From: Liolophura sinensis
Taxonomy: Eukaryota; Mollusca; Polyplacophora; Chitonida; Chitonidae
Length of the DNA: 64,000 bases
Assembly (NCBI RefSeq): GCF_032854445.1
Contig: NC_088302.1
Span: forward strand, 31,343,979 to 31,407,978
Direction of reading: 5' to 3'
Part shown: one piece after another, positions 1 through 11,325 of the stretch
Layout of the letters: each line of letters opens with the position of its first letter
Position numbering within the stretch: the stretch's first letter is position 1
The notes under the pieces: generated by a model
Seen by the model: the letters and a program-made list of their open reading frames with translations, nothing else
The model's database searches: none
Told to the model about the DNA's origin: nothing
Translations under genes and position numbers: made by a program

Positions 1-12
1 TGTGATTCAGTT

Positions 13-37
13 TATATATATATATATATTATATATA
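13..37. repeat. (TA)n microsatellite
   Basis: An almost uninterrupted TA dinucleotide run at the left edge of the window. No gene signal is seen between it and the transposon that begins at 330. Confidence 0.8.
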
Positions 38-329
38 CGTACTGCATGAACACAGTATTGGTGGAAGACAAGTGGTCATGAACGAACATTAGCTAGACTG
101 CACAAGTGGATGTACGACCATCGTCAACCGCTTATCGCGCTCCACGGGCGCGGGGCAGTCCACAAATTCCATGTCCAAGGCAGATTTGAAGGCTAAGCTG
201 AGCCCCTATCTACTGTAGCGTGTGAAACGTTTGGGTAGCATTTTTCAGTACTGTATTATTTGGCTTTAAGTTTAGACAGCAATAAATTTTCAAGCTAACA
301 ACCTGACCTTCTCAAGAGATGTACATGTA

Positions 330-1825
330 CACTCTTCAAAAAAAGAAACGCAAATAACCCCCAAAAAAAGAAACCCAAGTTCGATGTAAATTTGATGTTA
401 TTCAAGGACGTGTAGATCAGCGGAAAACAAAGATACATGAATGAAATTTTGTGGAGCAATGCATTGCTATGTTGTCCATATTTCATGAGAATAAGTCATC
501 ACAGTGGCCACCTCCAGCTGCTACCACTGCCCGACACCTCCTGGGTACAGATCGAATCAGTTGTTGGATGTTTTGTTGTGGAATCCTTCTCCATTCCTCC
601 TGCAGCATGTGGAACAACTGTTGAAGATTCTGTGGTGGAATACGACGTCGACGCACCCGTCTATCGATCTGATCCCAAAGGTGTTCGATTGGGTTTAGAT
701 CCGGGGATTTGGAGGGCCAGGGAAGGGTATTGATGTTGTTATTGGCCAGGTAGTCCACGGTGGCACGTGCTGTGTGGTGCCTGGCGTTGTTCTGTTGGAA
801 GAGCTGCCGTTGAAGGTCAACAAGGCGAAGGACGTGCGGGCGGAGAATCTGGTCGATGTATCGACTGGTCGTCAGATTGCCTTGGACAAGCACAGGCTCC
901 GATCTGCGGGTGTATGAGATCGCTCCCCACACCATAACACTCCCTCCACCGAATTTGTCCACCTGTCTGATGCAGTGAGGAGCAAAACGTTCATGACGTC
1001 GTCTGTAGACACGGTCTCTACCATCACGTCGCCTGAGGAGATAACGGGATTCATCGCTAAACCATATTCGCCTCCAGTTTGCCAGCTTCCATGGCAGCAC
1101 CGTGGTACACCATCTCACTCGTCGACGTCGATGTAGTTGTGTCAAGGAGGGGGCAACTTTTGGACGTTTGGCACGTATTCCTACTTCTCGGAGACGGTTC
1201 CTAATTGTCTAATCGGACACTCTTCGGGCTCCAAACTGTTCTTGTGCTGTGTCCCGGGCGGTAAGATGGCGGTCACGTAGGTGGGTTACCCGGATGTACC
1301 GATCTTGGGCAGGTGTGGCGACTCTAGGTCTTTCTAATCTTGGACGGTCATTTGTCAAATTTGTTTGACGAAATCGATCCCACAACCGAGTTATTGTCCT
1401 GGGATGAACGTTGAAGATCCTTGCCACCTCACTCTTTGATTCGCCAGCTTGCAATCGTCCAATTGCCTGATTTCGGTCGGCAGCGTAGAGACGTCCCATT
1501 TTCGTGTACAGTACTTGCAAAGATATTGGATAAAATTGTGAGATTCGTTTGGGTCTTTTATAGTCACATGCTGTACTCATGTTTTGCACGTGACAAACAA
1601 TCATTGTGCCTGAACTTCGTGCTGCACGACATCAACGCACATCATAACGATTCTAATTGATAAAACCGTTCAAAATCATTTTTGGTTGCGTTTGGTCAAG
1701 GACGATCTTCTGAAACATTCCAGTAACAATGTGCAACACTACAAAACTGTTTGAGTTAACATATGTGTACACAATTGTAAGTATCATTTTTGAATTTCAT
1801 TTTGCGTTTCTTTTTTTGAAGAGTG
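330..1825 (-). mobile_element. Tc1/mariner-type DNA transposon, complete ends, inactive
   Basis: A 1,496-bp element bounded by perfect 25-bp terminal inverted repeats at 330-354 and 1801-1825. The repeats begin CACTCTTCAAAAAAAGAAAC and read the same inward from both ends. Each end is flanked by a TA dinucleotide (328-329 and 1826-1827), the target-site duplication expected of Tc1/mariner elements. A second run of A followed by GAAAC lies just inside the left end at about 362-376. One transposase reading frame occupies most of the interior on the minus strand but is broken. The perfect ends suggest fairly recent insertion or continued mobilisation in trans; the damaged transposase says this copy cannot move itself. 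Confidence 0.95.
483..1499 (-). pseudogene. Tc1-family DD34E transposase, one internal stop
   Basis: Encodes the enzyme that cuts and pastes the surrounding element. The 339-codon frame (stop included) starts at ATG 1497-1499 with MGRLYAADRNQAIGRLQAG, a typical Tc1 transposase start; the frame is open 35 codons further upstream, but that part does not look like the family. Residues 1 to about 95 form the paired helix-turn-helix DNA-binding region, with a linker reading ERPR where the family usually has GRPR. An in-frame TAG at 1209-1211 (codon 97) interrupts the protein. The catalytic region follows in the same frame: first Asp in FSDESR (residue 149), second position in QQNNAR (residue 237, codon 789-791), Glu in SPDLNPIEHLW (residue 272). 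Spacing from second to third is 34 residues, as in Tc1. The second catalytic Asp is Asn here, so the copy carries two independent inactivating changes. Confidence 0.95.
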
Positions 1826-2030
1826 TATATTTAAACATGGAGGCAGAATCTCCAGGATTAAAGAAAACATGTGAAAGAAGGGTTTTCTAATTATGCAGAG
1901 GGCGAAGGGATCGTACCTCTGATATAAGTCATACGTAGAATCACATGATTTAAATGGTTTCTTATCTTGGCTTCTCCCAACACGCCATATCCCCTTTCTT
2001 AGCTTTTACACGTCTGTGCTATTAGGCAAT

Positions 2031-2845
2031 AAAATAAAGGTGATGTATCACCACTGCAGAACACTGTGCTCTGTTTGCCTCCCCCACTAGTTACATTCTC
2101 ATATCACATGTTACCTGTCAGTTTTGAAACACGCTCAGGCTCAGTGCTATGACAGTCTGCTAACTTTTGTATTGAGTTAGCCGATAAGCAAACTTAGATT
2201 ACCTCGTCAACGCGCAAGACCATATGGGAGCCGTCTTAATACTTTCTTTTAATATCTGGGTTACGTACAAGTAGCAGAAGTGTGCATGCAGCGGTGGAAA
2301 ATCTGGAGCAATTGGCATTCTTGAGGAACATCTCACACCGTTTATCGCCTACAAAAACACAAGATTTCACTGATAGGGACGTAACTCTGTATCCATCAAA
2401 AACACACTCTCAAAGGGAATCTTGGCTGTTTGACTGGTTGGTTGCACAGAACTCTGATATTCTGTGCCAGTAAAGTTTTATAACCATTAGAGTTTCCCCC
2501 TGACTTGCTTTGATGTTACCTGGTGTGACGTAAACGATAGAGCATGTGTGAAATCAGGGCATCCCCCGAAATTATTATTTTCTTTATGAATGCAACGGTA
2601 TTAAGTCTCTACGTGATGACTTCAGTTTTTTGAATGAATGATTTGTTCGATAAGTTTTTTTATCGGCTAACTCAAAACAAAAGTTAGCAGACTGTGATAG
2701 CACCGCCTGGGCGTGTTTCAGAACTAATAGGTAACATGTGGTATCAGAACGTAACCAGTGAGGGAGGAAAACAGAATATCTAGCGAAAACAGAGATCTAG
2801 CGAAACCCGGTGCAGTGGTGTGATACATTACCTTTATCAGGGAAA
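2031..2845. mobile_element. Long-inverted-repeat element (foldback or MITE-like)
   Basis: The arm at about 2031-2205 and the arm at about 2649-2845 are inverted copies of each other. Both contain, in opposite orientation, the blocks GTTTTGAAACACGCTCAGG / TGGGCGTGTTTCAG, CACATGTTACCT / AGGTAACATGTG, ACAGTCTGCTAACTTTTG and GAGTTAGCCGATAA. The arms are visibly diverged, and the right arm has about 20 extra bases containing a small duplication of ATCTAGCGAAA. About 440 bp of unrelated DNA lies between them, with no convincing protein. No clear target-site duplication was identified at the outer edges. Most likely a non-autonomous DNA transposon. Confidence 0.7.
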
Positions 2846-3136
2846 TGTGAACGTATCGTTTGCACAGTTCTCGCGTAACCAGTGGAACTTGTCACGACAT
2901 TCATGAGGTTATATATTCCATGTGACCAATTTTCCATGTGGCAAGTTTTTCTTTTAATCGTTAGCACGCGCGAGGTAGATGGGTTCAGTCAGTGAATACT
3001 GTTCAATAGGCTCCTGTCTTTGGCAGCTTTTTTGGCCGATTCCATCGTTTATGGTGCCTTAGACACAATAGGCCACCAAATGCACTGTTCACGAAGTCTA
3101 TAGTTCGTTGAACCCACTTTTCTTCTACCATTATGG

Positions 3137-3385
3137 GTGAATGAAGTGCTTGGGGTTAAAGGTCGTACTTAACAATTTTTCAGCCATATGACGACGAAGA
3201 AGTCCTTACAGTGCATGTAGTGTGTCTCCTTGTTGCAAGACGGATTTCCAGCGCTCTTTTATCTAGTGTTGCTTCGCAGAGAAGACTTACCGAAAGCAAG
3301 TAAGCTGCCCAGACCGAAGCTTTATATTGATACGGGTCAATTAGTCGTTGAGCTATCCCCTTAATGCTGAACGTCAAGCGAAGGT
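3137..3385 (-). repeat. SINE family B copy (GTCATATGAC-tail type)
   Basis: Reads from a tail GTGCTTGGGGTTAAAGGTCG through CATATGACGACGAAG and the body motif CGGATTTCCAGCGCTCTTTT to ATCCCCTTA. The same order appears in the copies near 35.6, 36.4 and 58.5 kb. The tRNA-like head has been lost or has diverged beyond about 3375. Confidence 0.75.
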
Positions 3386-3437
3386 CTACCATTAAGGCGT
3401 GAATGTGTGTATGTGACATGTTGGAACGTTCGTCAAT

Positions 3438-3800
3438 GTAATAGTGAAATTTCGAGTTCGAACTATTTGTTGTTAAAGGTAAAATATCCTATGGTGTTCA
3501 TGCGACTTGTCAAAAATGTAACTGACAAATATTGTTGACATTGATTTAGCAACCATCGCGTTCTGAACTGAAGTTCACAAACAATTACTTCCTCCATTTC
3601 CTCCGCCGTAAATAGAGTTTTAGTAAAACTTTCTTTTCAGACGCCCATGTTATAGTGAATGTGATCTGTAACATTTCTTACAGTTCCAATGGTCCATTAT
3701 AATTGTTTTTATCTTGAGTGAGCTCGAATTCAAAGGTTCCCTATTAACTTGCCAAAGGTTGATGGTTTTGCCCCGACCACCCCGGGTTACTCCACATATA
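3438..3800. repeat. Diverged dispersed repeat (family F), copy 1
   Basis: Shares ordered similarity with 27234-27680 in the same orientation: a block around TTTCGAGTTCGAAC, then TTGTCAAAAATG, TTGACATTAATTTA-like sequence, TTCTGAACTGAAG, CCTCCATTTCCT, a GTAAAACTTTCTTTTCAGAC-like block and AACATTTCTTACAG. No reading frame or RNA head was recognised. Confidence 0.5.
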
Positions 3801-4807
3801 ACACTAACCACCATCATGTAAGTGAAAAATTCTTCTTTGTTAAAAAACAATTAACGAATAACTTTATTATGCTTCCTTATTTGACTCAGTGGTGTCCAGT
3901 GTTGTTCTCACCACAGCCAATAGACCTCTGACCAGTGAGGTTGTATGTTTTCTTCAGTCTCACTAGTTTCACTTTCATTTCGGATTATCGCTTTCATCTA
4001 CCCATAAATCTGTCGCCAGTAAAAGTCGGTGAAAGTATCTACAGGGCATAAGGATTCTGGCTTTGTTTCAAGCAATTCGTGTCTGCCACCCAAGAAGTGG
4101 TTTTAAGCACTAGGCAAATTAAACTCCCCAGGAAAACCAGAATTGCAGGCAGATTAAGTTTTATCTCGGTTGGTTACACTTACTTTGTGCGGCAAAACCA
4201 TCATTTATCAGATGAAACTGATATATTTTTAATTCGCTACAGCCGTTCATACAATGCAAATACCTGTCCGTAATTTATAACACTTTTCAAGGCAGCGCAG
4301 AAATATGTTTGCACACGACAAAACTTGCAATAAAAAAAGAATGCAAAATACACACCGAGGAAATTCACCGACTTGTTTTTCGCGAAGGAAAAAAACATTT
4401 TTGAAGAACATTTTTTATAAGGTCTGTCGGATTCCTGAAGAATGAGTTTGAGAACTTTCCCCAAAGCCCTCCTCCTTTACCAGGTGACGCCACAGGATCC
4501 TGTTGAAGTACTTCGCTCATGTCAGAATATCGGCTTTCTTAACCTTAATATACTTGAGAAAAGGCTGCTGTATGTGTGTTGATAAGCAAGCACTTTAATA
4601 CAGCCAGGCAGGGCATAATTAACAGTGTCAGTGAAAATCCTCTCCACGAAACAAGACAACTGTACCTCCCTCAACAAATACCCCAAACAGGAATGCTTTT
4701 GGAAGCGTAATTTATTTGGTTCCAGATCAAAACCTAAAACACATGCCCAGTCCAAACTAACATAGTTTAAGGTATAGTTTTTTTTTAAAAACTTAAATAA
4801 ATTTTTC
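3801..4807. other. No recognised feature
   Basis: AT-rich sequence between repeats. Short open frames here match nothing I recognise and lack supporting splice signals. Confidence 0.5.
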
Positions 4808-5055
4808 GGGGGACTCCGTGGCCGAGAGAGTTAACACGCCAGCGCGGCACAATGACCCAGGAGCCTCTCACCCATGTGATTGCTGTGAGTTCAAGACAGG
4901 CTCACACCGGCTTCCTTTCCGACCGTCGTGGGTTTCCCCCGAGCTCTGCTCGGTTTCCTCCCACCATAATGCTGGCCGCCGTCGTGTAAATGAAATTTTC
5001 TTGAGTACGGCGTTGAGTACGGCGTAAAACACCAATCAAATAAATAAATAAATAC
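4808..5055 (+). repeat. SINE family A, near full length
   Basis: Begins with a tRNA-like head, GGGGACTCCGTGGCCGAGAG, with a plausible pol III A box and a B-box-like GAGTTCAAGAC at about 4888. It continues through TGGGTTTCCCCCGAGCTCTG and CACCATAATGCTGGCCGCCG and ends in AACACCAATCAAATAAATAA. The GAGTACGGCGT near the tail is duplicated. About a dozen further copies or fragments occur in this window. Confidence 0.85.
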
Positions 5056-7783
5056 AATAATTTTCACTTGTGTACGAATAACTGTCAACATAACGGTACG
5101 TCGTATAGTTCTTTGTTGGTTTCGATGTCTTATTGTGCCCGAGGCCGTCAAAATTTGAGAATGGGAGAAAATCCTGTGTCCAAGACCGGGCTTGAAGCCT
5201 TGCTTCGCGTGTGCTGGCGATTCAAAGACAAGCGTCTTACAACACATGGATCAGAACTCACACTCTCCATAATTAAGTTACAGTATAAATGATAGACTTA
5301 TTGGCCTCATGGCCATTTTAACATGATTAACTTTTAGACAAGTTTCATCGGTTACACGAGAACTACAAAAACACCATTAAAAAAAAGAGATATAAAGGAG
5401 ATAATAATGACAATGAGATAATGAGATAATGAGATAATAATAATTTTTTCTGGCCATTCGGGAAATACAAAACACAGTTTCAACTTGGTGTTTGTCAACA
5501 ATCTCAGATAATAAGCATTAAAGCAGTGGCCTGGAATCAATGCCACTTCACAAAACTTGCTATATTTTTTGTGTAGATTTTTTGCCTTGAATGCTTATGT
5601 GCTGTTTTTCCTACTGTGTGCATATCCTTTGTGTTGCATTTTTGGTGGTATAAGTATAGGTAGATCGTGATGAAACGCCAGTCCGGGAAATCACTGATGC
5701 TAAAATGTCAAGGTGATATTACACTCATTAGCAATAATTTTCTGTAACTATATATTAGACAAAGAAATGAACAATTAGCAATGCACAGATTGATCAGTGA
5801 TACAGACATTTAATGAATATGCTCAGGTTCGGGAATGTTAATGAACCTTCACGCGGAGAAAATACAGTCTGCAAGAACAACTTGACATAATGCTAACCAT
5901 TGCAAACCAGCGATATATTTGGTTGTAACGGAGTTAATAATGTGGATGTCATGTTGTTCAGGAGAAAACCAACTAGGTGATGTCAAAAAGTAATGCAAAT
6001 TACTGAGCAATACTAAGTGAAGTGGTTATGACATGTTCACGTCGGACAATATGATGCATTTGTTTCATAAATAGATGAGAACGTCGAACTACCAGAAACG
6101 TGTGTATTACGGTATAGTTAATTACCTAGCGTCTCCCTCAGGAATGTTTTGTCTGCAAGATGCAGCAAGTTAGCAGATAAATGGATAATCATCTGTAAAA
6201 ATATGTCTGTCTCTGACATGCGGATGAAAAAAACTTATCTGGGTTAACAAACACCCTGTTTCTTCGCCTTAGCAAATCTTTCCTAGCTTAGTGAATTGAG
6301 ATTTGCAGCCAAATGGTCGTTCAACCCTCTGATCACAAATGGGTTAGCAAAATTCCGGGCTAAGATGTTAAACGAGAAAAAAAAATGAAAAACTTCCTAG
6401 GCGCACTAAATGTATATTCTAGAATTTGTAGACTTTTTTTATGGCTATCACAGCGAATCAGTGTATATTTACCCACATTAGATAGCTTCGTATGCCTGAA
6501 ATGTTGCGCACCCGTTCACCGTCTTTATTTTGTGAACGCCAGACAGTTATAGGTTAAGCCATCGGCCTATGCAGTCACAAACACTTTTGACACTTGACCT
6601 GTTATTTTTTGCCTGAAATATGACAACATGTTAAGCGTTAACAACCCCTCACTTTGTCCGTGTATTCCTGCGTAACCGGCCACCTGGTCCTTTCCGTCAC
6701 ACAGGCCCATAAAACTCACAAGCCTTGTAACGCTAAGCCATCTCTTGTTGAGTCCTGCTTGTAATATTGGCCAAGATTAAAGAAGAACCCTTCTTAACTC
6801 AGATAATTCCTCGCAACAGAAGGAAATACTTCTTTGTCGTTAATGAAGAACTTGAATCGCTTGCTTTTTGGTCTATGATGCTGGCTACACCAGTTAATTA
6901 CGACACTAAGGCGGTTGTGACCGGAATAGAAGAACAACAACAACACACTGGCAACAAATAGCTCTCAAAGCCAGCCTCATTCTCTGAAAAAGATTTATGA
7001 TTGTTCTGACTCGACTCAAAAGTCAGGTGTTGACAGACAACGGTTTTGTGCCTATATTTTCCGTTTGGATGGATTGTACAAGGTATTCAACCCTTCCTTC
7101 TGTACGCCAGTGTCTGTAACATAACAGATATGAATGTATGTGGCCTTGTGTTTTAGTATTTCCCGAGCTTCTGTTCTGTACCAGGGTATTCTAAACACAA
7201 CAGTGCAACCGGGCGAGGCTCCTTTCCCCGCCCAGTGGCCATTAGGGTCTAAGCCAGACTGACAGTTGTCTCAGCCAATGTATTGTGTTGCCATACATGA
7301 GTACTAACATGTTGCCAGTTTACCTAAAAGTCATCATTGTAAAGGCAGGAATGAACAAAAGACTACAAAGATATGATGATATTCATTGAGATACACTTCA
7401 TTCATTAATATTAACCGTATTCAACCTAGATATTGATTCATGACAAACTGATGATAAAATATATACATGTACATAGTTCGCTGTATCTTACACATCATCC
7501 TGAGTGGCTAGGGAATTATAAGTGACGTGTTCGTTTTCTGAATTATGCGAATGTGAGTTCAACAGTAACATTGCTTTTTTGATGGTAAGAATAAATTGCT
7601 TCATAACTCTTGTCTGTTCTTCAGCTGTTTTATATTCTCAGTTCAGACTTTTCATACTTACCAAGATATACTTTCTCCTGGATCATGTTATGCATGGTGA
7701 CTGGGCCGCGCAATGGCATATGCCGCCATCCATCCAAAATCTGACATTTGCTTCTCTTCGCAAATTGTCATCTGTATGACATT
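5056..7783. other. Intergenic, no recognised feature
   Basis: About 2.7 kb of AT-rich sequence. A short GATAATGA tandem run sits near 5405-5440. No exon with convincing splice borders was found. Confidence 0.5.
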
Positions 7784-8066
7784 TGATTTATTCATTAGCT
7801 TGCTTGGTAATTTACTCCGTACTCAAGAATATTTCACATACTTAAGTAGCCCTTAGCTTTATATCACTTAATATCTCTACAACATACGTCGTCATGGTAT
7901 TTGAGCACTTTGGTGGGAGGGAACCGGTCAGATTTCTGCAGACTGTCCAGGCTACTCTCGTATGCCTGGACAGGAAGCCAGCATGGGCTGAACTTACAGC
8001 GACCCCATTAGTGAGAAACTCCTGAGTCATTTTGCTGCTCTAGCACCATAACCACTCACTCACACC
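7784..8066 (-). repeat. SINE family A, old copy
   Basis: Degenerate, with ACTCCGTACTCAAGAATATT near the tail, GGTGGGAGGGAACCGG in the body and GGAAGCCAGCATGGGCTG then ATTAGTGAGAAACTCCTGAG toward the head. The order identifies a minus-strand family A element. It ends about 390 bp before the first visible lectin exon. Confidence 0.7.
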
Positions 8067-8456
8067 CCTGTACAGAATTTTGTCTGTGTATGTAGAATAT
8101 CTTTCATTGCACGTTTGCTGTTTAGTGCCGGATCAGTGTCTGTTCAGAGTTGGACACTACATCACCTACCAGGCGGTCTGGTGATTGACCTATCATCCTG
8201 CAGTGTTGACATTTTTAATTAGTGCATCATTACGTCATTTCTTCATGCTTCTTAGAACACAGCACTAACAGGTTTATAGTACCGCACCTAAGTGTACTGA
8301 ATGTGCTGATTCGGTATTGTTCATTTGTATAGTTTTCCAAAGCACTCCGGTTTATAAGCTAGCTATTGTCGGAAGAAGTATCGCACGTTTGGCAACATTC
8401 AGATTGTATCCAGGTTTTATAAATTTTGACCAAGTATTGTCTGACTTCTCTTATAG

Positions 8457-8553
8457 GTGTTCCAAAGACGATTTAATGGCTCTCTGGATTTCTACCAAAA
8501 TTGGGAAACATACGAGAGAGGCTTTGGTTCTTTTCAGTCCGAGTTTTGGCTTG
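8457..8553 (+). CDS. Lectin gene, exon n-2 (FQRR...FWL)
   Basis: The acceptor is TTCTCTTATAG at 8446-8456 and the donor is G|GTAAGT after 8553. The exon is 97 nt, entering in phase 0 and leaving in phase 1. A Gly codon is split over the next intron, giving FWLG. The residue before V1 should be the Trp-Thr of the GGWT motif, on a missing upstream exon. Confidence 0.92.
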
Positions 8554-10741
8554 GTAAGTTTGAAAGAAAAATAATTTACAACTAAATATTGTATTATTTT
8601 CAACACAACACAAAACAGTATAAAAGCTCAAATAATAGTTGATGTGTATCGGTAGAGGGGAATGTTATCCACTACACAGTAATATGAGTGTCTTAAGATC
8701 GAACTGTTTCGAACTGAACTGTACTACAAAAAGTCCTACTGTGTTGCTTGTTAGAAATGTTAAAGATACTACGTGAGCTTATACAATTTGTCTTTTAACC
8801 TTTATTGTTGTAATATTTCAGGAAACTACAAACTTTATTTATTGACATCCCAGAAAAATTACGAACTGCGTATTGAACTGGAAGATTTTGCTAACCAAGA
8901 AGTCCATGTGAAATATAAAAAGTTCGCCGTGGGAAATCCTTCTGAGAAATACCAGCTGAGAGTATCCGGCTTTGATGCTACAGAGTTTCCTAAAGTTGGT
9001 AAGTGGCAATTTTGAAATAATTAAAAAGATGAACCAAAATTTTAATGAGTTTGATCCGAATTCTTTGTGATGTTTAAATCAGGGTAATGCATGGTGACAT
9101 AGTTTATCATGGTCAAACGATGGTTTTTCATCTTTTTCCTCTTTAAGTTTTTAAGTGCGGCCTAAAATACAAATTGAATAAATATATTGATAAATTTGTG
9201 TCAGGTTTCAGAATTAGAAATACAAGTTTAGTGATTGCGTTTCGTCGTTGCTTTCAAGAGAGTTTCTGTGGTCAATGATTTATAGTAATTGTTTAAGTTT
9301 TGGTGATTATACTGTTTATTTATTTCAATATGGTTTATCGCCATACTCAAGAATGTTTTCACTTATACTCTCTTAAAATTGTACCAATTCCCTGAATAAG
9401 ACCGGATTTCTACTCGGGCCTCCTGTACCACTGCAGTAAAGGTTGCGGATGTGAAGCCTGGGTTCATGGGATGTAGGGTTATATCTTAAGCGTTTTGGTA
9501 TTTATAGAATGGTTGCGTGTAAAAAGGAATGGTGTAAATTATGTAATACATGTAGATATAGTAAACATATATATCATTTAAGGCCTGCAACAAGCTGTGT
9601 TGAGAAAAACAAAACAGAAGCAAAACCTGGTGAGATGAGAAAATGAGAAAAATAGCGGTAAACAAGATTATAAGATAATAGAATAATTACGGCTGTGCAA
9701 ATGGCAAAATGCTGGCCTACAGAAGGAACGCAAATCTCCAAAATGTCGGTATGTTTAGGGTATGTGTCTGAGGAATGGATAATATTTTATGTTGTATGTT
9801 TGACGTTTATGATGATAAGAGAGGTACGATGAATGCGTGTCCGTAAGAATGTACATATACTGTATTTATTGGAACTTTTGGCCTAAATTATTTGTGACGG
9901 CAATGGCAACTGTGGAAACCCATCGTGGAAATCTAGTTTTTCGTAGATGTTTGGTGTTCATTTATTTAATTGCTGTTTTACGCCATTCTCAAGAATATTT
10001 CACTTATACGACGCCGACCACCTCGGCCACGGAGGTCACCCCTGACTTATAACCGTGTCAAAATTAGTGAGAGGTTTATTGCAGTCTGTAACCTAACCGG
10101 TAAATGACCGATCGACAGCGGCAAGGACATCGCTGTAGATAAAAGAAAAAATCCAGCGAGAGTCAGATCTTTGATAACGAAACGGAAACAAGATAGGGCT
10201 ATCGCCAATTGACTGTCAAGTCAATCCATCAAGTTACTCCTTCGGCTACGGCTTTAGGTCAGGAGGTTTGTCACGTATCGGGTGAAGAGTGGGTCGTTTA
10301 CTCTAGACAGACTGGTTTCTTCCACCCATAAATCTGCACAGCGCTATATATGTGAATATTTCTTGAGTACGATGTTAAACGCCAATAACAACCAGTTTTG
10401 GAGAAAATCTTAAAGCTAGAATTAAAGCTGAAAGAGCCAGTGTTGGAGCGTATCCTAAACAGTTGTTTTGCTGTGTTGTAGGCGATTCATTGGGTTTGCA
10501 CGACGGTCAGAAGTTTTCGACCTATGACCAGGACAACGACGCCACTGTGGTCAACTGTGCGGAACAGTTTAAAGGAGCTTGGTGGTACGAGAGTTGCCAT
10601 CGCACCAACCTGAACGGTCTGTACCTCAAAGGAACGACTGTCACCTACGCCAACGGGATCAACTGGAAGACCTGGAAGGGCTACTACTACTCCCTGAAGG
10701 CCACGGAAATGAAAATCAAACCTCGCATAAAGGGGGGTTAA
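8457..10741 (+). CDS. Fibrinogen-related-domain (ficolin/tachylectin-like) lectin, 3' part of gene
   Basis: Three exons (8457-8553, 8822-8998, 10482-10741) join in phase to give 177 residues ending at TAA 10739-10741. Family hallmarks in order: [23 protein letters not shown] (30-33), [16 protein letters not shown] (107-111), NC at 116-117, GAWWYESCH (123-131) and NLNGLY. D109 and D111 match the calcium-binding acidic residues, and C117-C130 match the conserved disulfide with 12 residues between. By alignment from memory to tachylectin-5A, the acetyl-group pocket keeps H131, Y147, A148 and Y159, while the usual Tyr four residues after the first Cys is Phe (F121). Such proteins are normally secreted and bind acetylated sugars in innate immunity; that role is inferred. 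The domain is usually about 210-220 residues, so roughly 40 N-terminal residues, the signal peptide and any linker lie in exons I could not find upstream. Confidence 0.93.
8822..8998 (+). CDS. Lectin gene, exon n-1 ([11 protein letters not shown])
   Basis: The acceptor is TAATATTTCAG ending at 8821 and the donor is G|GTAAGT after 8998. The 177 nt enter and leave in phase 1. It encodes the central beta-sheet segment, including [20 protein letters not shown]. Confidence 0.93.
9314..9365 (-). repeat. SINE family A tail fragment in lectin intron
   Basis: TTTATTTATTTCAATATGGT followed by CGCCATACTCAAGAATGTTT matches only the 3' tail of family A. Confidence 0.55.
9958..10046 (-). repeat. SINE family A, internally deleted
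   Basis: The tail (ACGCCATTCTCAAGAATATT, then TCACTTATACGACG) is joined directly to the head (CCACCTCGGCCACGGAGG). The whole middle of the element is missing. Confidence 0.75.
10255..10396 (+). repeat. SINE-like family D copy in lectin intron
   Basis: GACTGGTTTCTTCCACCCAT, then GTGAATATTTCTTGAGTACG and ATGTTAAACGCCAATAACAA. The same block order occurs at 30.8 and 31.0 kb. Its last about 50 bp resemble the tail of family A. It ends about 85 bp before the last lectin exon. Confidence 0.65.
10482..10741 (+). CDS. Lectin gene, terminal exon
   Basis: The acceptor is GCTGTGTTGTAG ending at 10481; the split Gly codon is completed by GC. It encodes [20 protein letters not shown], the disulfide loop [16 protein letters not shown] and the C-terminal [10 protein letters not shown], then TAA. 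It is markedly more GC-rich than its surroundings, as expected for a coding exon here. Confidence 0.95.
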
Positions 10742-11325
10742 AATGTGAAACAAAACAACAGAAAACTGAATGACTTTGAATTAACTGAAGTCTCTATATG
10801 AAAAACGCGCATGCGGATACCCAGTATTTGACTTCAGAAGCACAATCTGAGTTGCGCATTGCATAGAGTTAGCATGCGTTATATAAAAATATCATGTAGT
10901 GTTATTTGGGATGTTTCCAGACTATTCGGTGCCAAATGTTGTTTTCATGCACAAATCATAAAAAGCTATAATAATTGTTCGGTTTTGTTATCTACGTACT
11001 GAAAAACAAAAAAGAATCGAAGCCATCTACCACATCTATCTAACCAACGCTTTTCCTTTCCAGTATTGTGTATATATGTGTTCGCATAATTCTATATTCC
11101 ATTTTAATTTTACTGTAAATGTTTCTGTAAATGTCAATGCCGTTTTTCTCTGTGTGTGGATTAACAAAATGTTGGTGAATATGCATACTCAATACAGCAC
11201 ATGCGCCACTTTCTACCTTCAAAGCCAACACTAGACAAGTCTGACCTTTTGAACTTGTGCGACGTGCGTATACCTGTTTAGTCTAACCGCCTGATGATCA
11301 GCAATAATCAGTATTCATCAATAAA
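10742..11325 (+). other. Probable 3' UTR with AATAAA at 11320-11325
   Basis: The first canonical polyadenylation hexamer downstream of the lectin stop is AATAAA at 11320-11325. A UTR of about 580 bases is plausible but not proven; no closer hexamer was seen. Confidence 0.45.

Noticed and set aside
437-733. Plus-strand open frames across the Tc1 element
   Set aside because: Antisense shadows of the transposase frame.
7040-7085. GGATGGATT encoding Gly-Trp-Ile as the missing N-terminal lectin exon
   Set aside because: The preceding residues do not match the conserved YCDM motif, and the following GTACAA is a poor donor.
8129-8186. Possible small exon (acceptor-like GTTTAG, donor-like G|GTGATT) upstream of the lectin exons
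   Set aside because: Its phases and content do not fit the next exon, and it lacks the Cys-Asp-Met and Gly-Gly-Trp-Thr motifs expected there.
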